NCBI GenBank assembly: GCA_002746235.1 | Contig: NVWJ01000004.1 | Span: forward strand, 22,589-32,167 | Length of the DNA stretch: 9,579 nt | Direction of reading: 5' to 3' | Source: Planctomycetota bacterium | GTDB lineage: Bacteria > Planctomycetota > UBA1135 | Shown here: positions 5,824 to 9,579 of the stretch, one piece after another | Position numbering within the stretch: position 1 is the stretch's first letter | Layout: every line of letters begins with the position of its first letter | Position numbers and translations under genes: made by a program | Notes under the pieces: generated by a model | Seen by the model: only the letters and a program-made list of their open reading frames with translations | Database searches by the model: none | What the model was told of the DNA's origin: nothing

Positions 5824-7476
5824 TTAGCGGGAGAGGTTTAGTTGCAGTTCTAGGTGCATCTTTTCGCCGTCGAGAAAACTACGCACTCCGCCGCTTTGCA
5901 TGAGGTCAATTGCAGCAAAAACGAATTCGGTGAACCTTTCGGCGGCTTCTAAATCTCCACCCTCCTCCAGCATACGATTTGCAACCACGTGTGCTCGGTC
6001 GCGATGCAAGATTGCAGCGAGTTCTTTCATTTCAAAATCGAGCCACATGCCGCCAGCAGAAACCATCTGCACCGGAGCCGATGCAATCTCTTCGAGCAAT
6101 CCTAGGGAACTGGAAATCCAAAGTCCCCCGTTAGGCATGACTAACATGCTCGGCGACAAATTGTAGCGCCCAGGCTTTTTGTCTTCTGTGGTCCACTTTG
6201 GATAAGCGGCGGTGTAAATCTTGCCACTCTCATGCAGCCTGATGTTCATCTCCAAAGTGGGTTGCCCCATATTGCCGCCATCGAAATTCGCGAAGGTGAT
6301 TGCGGAAAGGAATGCATTGGAGAATGCTTGCTCGAGGTCATCAGGAGCGTTTTCCTTAAACTGAAGGCCCATCGCGGCGGCCGGATACTCTACGCTGAGA
6401 CGATCGGCATCGGAAGATTGCAGTGGCGCGACGAGCCAGCGGATTTCCGGTTCAAGGTGGAGGAAGACATCGGCGGCGGGATCGCGTGCAAAGAGAAGCT
6501 TCAACACGCCATCGCCCTCAATGGTTTCAGCAAGACCGCGCGCGGTGAGATATTCAGCGCGTCCGGCCCACCAATGGGCAAGATCGCGCGAGAAAACACC
6601 GTACAGGATTCCCTGCTCCAAAGCCGGCATTGGGATTTCGCGTACTCCAGGAAAGTAAGGGGCATGCGAATCACGAAAACTCTCGCTCGCGGGCGTGGTG
6701 AACTGTAGAGCCAAGCTCTGATCTTGAATGTCGAGCTCCACCGCCAGCCAAGGTGCGGTGCGCAAAGCTTCATGCAGTTCACCAAACAGATAGGATGCGC
6801 CAGCGTTATTGGGCTTATCGGTAAAGCCGTCTTTGCGGAGAGCATCGCCGTTGATCCAACCAGAAATATCTGGGGGCAAGTTGCCATCGACTTGGACGAT
6901 GTCTTCATGAGCTGCAAGTTGAGCTAAGTCGGCGCCTACAAGTTGATGCAGGAGTGTGGCGTTGCTGCCAATCAAGAAGCGGTTTTCTTGGCGCATGAAG
7001 GTGATTTTGTCATCGACTTGAACCTCCCAGCTTTCTCCATGGAATGCACTGCGCGCCATTCCCTTCAATTGCAATGGCGGAACAAAGCAGTCTTGAGCCA
7101 ATTCGCCGTCGTGGCCAAGCCCAACCAACGCCCATTCCCCTTTTCCTTTTTCCCCATTTTCCAGTTCCGGTCCGGCCACCACAAAAAGATAAAGCCCGTC
7201 ACCTGCAAAGCTGGCGACGAATAGATTGGCATCGCCGCCGGCGGGTTTAAGGAAGAAATTCCAACCCACTTCCACTGCTGAAAACTCCGGTAGTTTTCGC
7301 GCCATTCCCCAAAGCTTCGACTGCACCACGGTTTCATGCAAAGCGCCGTGTAAGAATTCGCCCACAGTCGCCACCGGATCTGGCATTTTCAAAACCAATA
7401 ACGGCTGCGGCGGCTCGAGCTCTGGAGTCGCGGGCGCCTGGAGAAACAGGCTAAGGCATAGAAGCGTGATTTGCAT
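5824..7476 (-). CDS. Exported 550-aa protein of unknown function, first gene of the DUF1800-DUF1501 operon
   Basis: I do not recognise this family with confidence. The N-terminus MQITLLCLSLFLQAPA is a short Sec-type signal peptide with likely cleavage near residue 16. No lipobox is placed correctly and no further membrane helix is evident. The rest is acidic and evenly mixed, with repeated strand-like patches such as LFVASFAGDGLYLFVVAG, RFLIGSNATLLHQLVG and LWISSSLGLLEEI. The hydrophobic strand-then-leucine-helix pattern is reminiscent of DUF3352-type exported proteins, but that is a weak resemblance. It precedes DUF1800 by 14 bp on the same strand and is probably the promoter-proximal gene of a three-gene unit. 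The ATG at 7476 lacks a good ribosome site; a 27-codon frame with AAGGAG overlaps it from upstream. Alternatives include a periplasmic or surface partner of the DUF1501/DUF1800 pair. Confidence 0.75.
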   Translation of the reverse strand: MQITLLCLSLFLQAPATPELEPPQPLLVLKMPDPVATVGEFLHGALHETVVQSKLWGMARKLPEFSAVEVGWNFFLKPAGGDANLFVASFAGDGLYLFVVAGPELENGEKGKGEWALVGLGHDGELAQDCFVPPLQLKGMARSAFHGESWEVQVDDKITFMRQENRFLIGSNATLLHQLVGADLAQLAAHEDIVQVDGNLPPDISGWINGDALRKDGFTDKPNNAGASYLFGELHEALRTAPWLAVELDIQDQSLALQFTTPASESFRDSHAPYFPGVREIPMPALEQGILYGVFSRDLAHWWAGRAEYLTARGLAETIEGDGVLKLLFARDPAADVFLHLEPEIRWLVAPLQSSDADRLSVEYPAAAMGLQFKENAPDDLEQAFSNAFLSAITFANFDGGNMGQPTLEMNIRLHESGKIYTAAYPKWTTEDKKPGRYNLSPSMLVMPNGGLWISSSLGLLEEIASAPVQMVSAGGMWLDFEMKELAAILHRDRAHVVANRMLEEGGDLEAAERFTEFVFAAIDLMQSGGVRSFLDGEKMHLELQLNLSR

Positions 7477-7616
7477 GGCGAAAATGTGACCCGCGCATGC
7501 GCCAACGGGTTGCGGGCGCTTGGAGAATTCCCATCTCTAATCTACTCCTTCCAACGATTCCCGCTCCAGACCTAAATAGAGCCTTTTTAGCCGCTAGCAA
7601 CCGCGATAATGCCCCG
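7477..7616. promoter_or_regulatory. Divergent intergenic region between the DUF operon and queG
   Basis: This 140-bp stretch must carry promoters for both directions if the operon and queG are expressed from here. A weak plus-strand candidate is TTCCAA (about 7549-7554) with TAAATA 18 bp later; it matches consensus poorly. On the minus strand, AAGGAG (7550-7545) stands 10 nt before an ATG (7534) opening a 27-codon frame that ends at 7451, inside the 550-aa gene. It might be a leader peptide coupled to that gene, but this is speculative. No strong operator palindrome was found. Confidence 0.35.
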
Positions 7617-8732
7617 ATGCCCGACGCCTCCATGCCTCCCGAGTTGCAGACTCTTCATGAGTTCGCGCTTGAGGTTGGATTGGAGTTGCAGGGCACCATC
7701 CCCACCCAAACCTTAGAGCCTGAAATCATGGACCGGCTGAAGCGTTGGCTGGATGAAGGCCGCGCCGGTGAGATGGAGTATTTGCATAAGGTGCAAGAGG
7801 TTGGGGCGAATCTTCAGCAGTGGAAGCCGTGGGCGCGTGGGGCGGCTTTGTTCGTTTTGCCTTATCACCGGGCGGCTGGCTCTTTCCGCGGCGGAGGACG
7901 GGTGGCGCGTTATGCACTCGGCCGCGATTACCACAATGTGCTCGGAAAACGCTTGGAGCGCCTCGGCAAACGATTGCGTGCAGCCGGCTTGGCTAAGTCT
8001 TTCCGCGCCACGGTCGATGCCGCCCCAGTGCTCGAACGCGAGTGGGCCATTCGCGGTGGCCTCGGATGGCGCGGTAAGAACACTTTGCTGCTCCACCCTG
8101 TTCACGGTCCTTGGGTACTGCTTGGAGAACTTGTATTGGACTTCGAAGTCCCTGCATGGTCCCCGCCGGCAGCGCGAGAAGCGACTTGCGGATCCTGCAC
8201 TCGCTGCCTCGACGCCTGCCCCACCGACGCCTTCACCTCCGCCTACGAGTTAGATCCGCGCAAGTGCATTTCCTACCTCACCATTGAGACCAAGGGCGAA
8301 ATCCCTCTTAAGTGGCGCCGACCTATGGGTGAGTGGGTTTTCGGCTGCGATGTCTGCCAAGAAGTTTGCCCTTTCGGCGCCGCCGAGCTTGACCGGACAG
8401 CCGATTGGCCACAACTCGATGTCTTTGGCCAGCTTTCCCTGGAGGAACTTCTCCACCTCTCTGAACAGAGTTTCCACAAGTTATTCACAGGCTCTCCGTT
8501 ACGGCGGCCCGGCTGGGCGGCCATCCTTCGCAACGTCTGCGTGGTACTTGGAAATCTGAAAAGAGGGGTTCCTGAGCTAGAACAGGCCCTTTTCCACCCG
8601 GAATCCTTGGTCCGTGGTCATGCCGCCTGGGCTCTCGGGGAAATTGGGGAACGAAAAGTTCTCCACAAAGTCTTAACAAATGAGTCTGACCCCTTTGTTC
8701 GCAAGGAGTTAGAAATGGCACTTTCGCAGTAA
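7617..8732 (+). CDS. queG: Epoxyqueuosine reductase QueG
   Basis: QueG is a cytosolic cobalamin and iron-sulfur enzyme that reduces epoxyqueuosine to queuosine at position 34 of GUN-anticodon tRNAs, the last step of queuosine synthesis. Counting from the ATG at 7617 (371 aa), the N-terminal domain includes LKRWLDEGRAGEMEYL (41-56) and the VDAAPVLERE motif with Asp134, the position of the catalytic acid in characterised QueG. Two 4Fe-4S clusters follow: CGSCTRCLDACP (C191, C194, C197, C201), CISYLTIE (C217) and CDVCQEVCPF (C244, C247, C251). FTGSPLRRPG is also family-typical. The C-terminus carries HEAT-like repeats (LVRGHAAWALGEIG), as in other QueG. The frame is open from an ATG at 7497, but that extension lacks family features and crosses the divergent promoter region. 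ATG 7632 is another possible start. All key residues are present. Confidence 0.93.
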   Translation: MPDASMPPELQTLHEFALEVGLELQGTIPTQTLEPEIMDRLKRWLDEGRAGEMEYLHKVQEVGANLQQWKPWARGAALFVLPYHRAAGSFRGGGRVARYALGRDYHNVLGKRLERLGKRLRAAGLAKSFRATVDAAPVLEREWAIRGGLGWRGKNTLLLHPVHGPWVLLGELVLDFEVPAWSPPAAREATCGSCTRCLDACPTDAFTSAYELDPRKCISYLTIETKGEIPLKWRRPMGEWVFGCDVCQEVCPFGAAELDRTADWPQLDVFGQLSLEELLHLSEQSFHKLFTGSPLRRPGWAAILRNVCVVLGNLKRGVPELEQALFHPESLVRGHAAWALGEIGERKVLHKVLTNESDPFVRKELEMALSQ

Positions 8733-8855
8733 CTCCCTTCGCTGAAATAGCTTAGGTTGAGCAGGAAAGAGATGTTCCTATTTGCGACTTCCTGGATTTC
8801 CCAATATTTTCTGGGTTTTCCACGTCACTAGTCAAAAAGAGGGGCTACGGTTTCA

Positions 8856-9113
8856 ATGAGCCTGCGGGCCGATCTTTTTCTTCCCCCTCACCCAAATACC
8901 GTCATGCCACTTAGCGACTTCTTCAAGGACTCCAAATACTGTCCCCGCTGTCACGACTACGTTCGATACCTGCAAAGCCTAGACGCCAGCTTCTGCATCG
9001 ACTGTGGAGGTAAGGTCCGGCTGTTCAGCGCAGCCGACAAGCGCGCCTTCCTGCGAGACCTCCAGCAGGCTAAGGAAGCGCGTCGAGCAGGCGGGAATAA
9101 GTGGGTCGGCTGA
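8856..9113 (+). CDS. Small zinc-ribbon protein of unknown function
   Basis: This is a small basic protein of 85 aa, or 69 aa if it starts at the ATG at 8904 (MPLSDFFKDS). Four cysteines in two pairs, CPRC and CIDC, spaced 14 residues apart and followed by a Gly-Gly turn, form a classical zinc ribbon. A charged helix follows (AADKRAFLRDLQQAKEARRA). The 8904 start seems likelier on content because the ribbon begins right after it and the first 16 residues look unconserved. A GAGGGG about 12 nt before 8856 is a possible, rather distant, ribosome site and is the reason for giving the longer version. No enzyme motif is seen; a nucleic-acid or protein-binding role is only a guess. It lies 123 bp after queG, and a strong terminator follows it. 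Confidence 0.75.
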   Translation: MSLRADLFLPPHPNTVMPLSDFFKDSKYCPRCHDYVRYLQSLDASFCIDCGGKVRLFSAADKRAFLRDLQQAKEARRAGGNKWVG

Positions 9114-9160
9114 GCAACTGCTCATCGACTCTCTGATTCCTTGTTTCGGATGATTGTTTG

Positions 9161-9187
9161 CGCCCTGTTTTGTGCAGGGCGTTTTTT
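9161..9187 (+). terminator. Intrinsic terminator after the zinc-ribbon gene
   Basis: CGCCCTG (9161-9167) and CAGGGCG (9175-9181) form a perfect 7-bp GC-rich stem with a 7-nt loop (TTTTGTG), followed directly by TTTTTT. It stands 47 bp after the zinc-ribbon stop and shows that thiE needs its own promoter. It is the only textbook rho-independent terminator in the window. Confidence 0.9.
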
Positions 9188-9250
9188 ATGGACGGCCGCG
9201 GAGCCACCGGGATAACGAAGTCAGAGCTTGCTTTATGCTCTCGCGGACCC

Positions 9251-9579
9251 ATGAACCACTCCCCCTTCCGGCTCTGCCTACTCCTCACCCGCGATTTGTG
9301 TGTGGAGGATCCGCTTAAACGCATGGAGGCCGCGGTACGCGAAGGCGTCGACATGGTTCAGGTGCGCGAGAAGGGAATGACGGCGGCGGAATTGTTTGAG
9401 TGGGGAGGCCAAGTGCTGGAGCTTGGACAACGTTTGAGAGTCCCAGTTCTCATCAATGACTCGGTGGAAGTGGCGCATGCCTTGGGTGCCGATGGCGTCC
9501 ATCTTGGCCAGAACGACCTCCCTCCTGCCGAGGCGCGGGCCATTTTGGGTGAAAACAAGCTTATTGGCTTGAGTACTCA
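9251..9579 (+). CDS. thiE: Thiamine phosphate synthase ThiE, N-terminal part cut by the right edge
   Basis: ThiE joins HMP-pyrophosphate and the thiazole phosphate carboxylate to give thiamine monophosphate in the cytosol. It is a TIM-barrel enzyme of about 210 aa, and 109 codons are present. Recognisable motifs are LCLLLTRDL (strand 1), MVQVREKGM (35-43, containing the Q-x-R-x-K pyrophosphate-binding signature), VLINDSVEVA (66-75), GADGVHLGQNDLPPAEAR (78-95) and the start of IGLST at the edge. The ATG at 9251 places strand 1 at the expected distance and no in-frame alternative lies nearby. There is no clear ribosome site. The terminator at 9161-9187 separates it from the preceding gene. No THI-box (TPP riboswitch) core was seen in the 63 bp between terminator and start, which is too short to hold one. 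Confidence 0.93.
   Translation, partial: MNHSPFRLCLLLTRDLCVEDPLKRMEAAVREGVDMVQVREKGMTAAELFEWGGQVLELGQRLRVPVLINDSVEVAHALGADGVHLGQNDLPPAEARAILGENKLIGLST

Noticed and set aside
7497..7616. N-terminal extension of QueG from the ATG at 7497
   Set aside because: The 40 extra residues lack family features and cover the divergent promoter region; starting at 7617 places the catalytic Asp at 134 as in characterised QueG.
8469..8490. DnaA-box-like strings (TTTCCACAAG, TTATTCACA) suggesting an origin
   Set aside because: They lie inside queG and encode the family-conserved FHKLFTGSP stretch; there is no cluster of boxes or AT-rich unwinding region nearby.
8797..8817. CCCA...TGGG followed by TTTT after queG, as a terminator
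   Set aside because: The stem is only four base pairs with an AT-rich loop, too weak to call.

Overview
The window looks like a piece of a bacterial chromosome with mid-range GC. The lineage cannot be fixed from sequence alone. A Tat-signal DUF1501 protein paired with DUF1800, weak or absent Shine-Dalgarno sequences on most genes, and a large exported orphan protein would fit Planctomycetota or a related group. That assignment is tentative. The 2-oxoglutarate dehydrogenase is of the fused E2-E1 type, best known from Actinobacteria (Kgd/OdhA), but its neighbours do not look actinobacterial.

Layout. Positions 1-2199 (minus strand) hold the N-terminal 733 codons of the fused E2-E1 2-oxoglutarate dehydrogenase/decarboxylase; the gene runs off the left edge. 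Its upstream side is unusually structured: two mutually exclusive hairpins sit directly before the ribosome binding site, and a perfect 23-bp inverted repeat around a 34-nt loop lies further out. Positions 2342-3278 are a low-density stretch. It contains only a doubtful, possibly decayed three-helix membrane protein gene, a second copy of one of the leader hairpins, and a hairpin just past the end of the next operon. Positions 3279-7476 (minus strand) are a compact three-gene operon: an exported 550-aa protein of unknown function, then DUF1800, then DUF1501. The last two overlap by ATGA and are probably translationally coupled. A 140-bp divergent intergenic region separates this operon from plus-strand genes: queG (epoxyqueuosine reductase), a small CxxC/CxxC zinc-ribbon protein closed by a clear intrinsic terminator, and the start of thiE (thiamine phosphate synthase), cut by the right edge.

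How the genes work together. kgd serves the TCA cycle, queG the last step of tRNA queuosine synthesis, and thiE thiamine phosphate synthesis. ThiE ultimately supplies the ThDP cofactor needed by the E1 half of Kgd, but nothing shows the two loci to be co-regulated. The three-gene minus-strand operon is the part with least known function. Only DUF1501 carries a twin-arginine signal while its coupled partner DUF1800 has none, so co-export as a complex is a reasonable hypothesis. No CRISPR array, tRNA, rRNA, integrase or intact transposase was seen.
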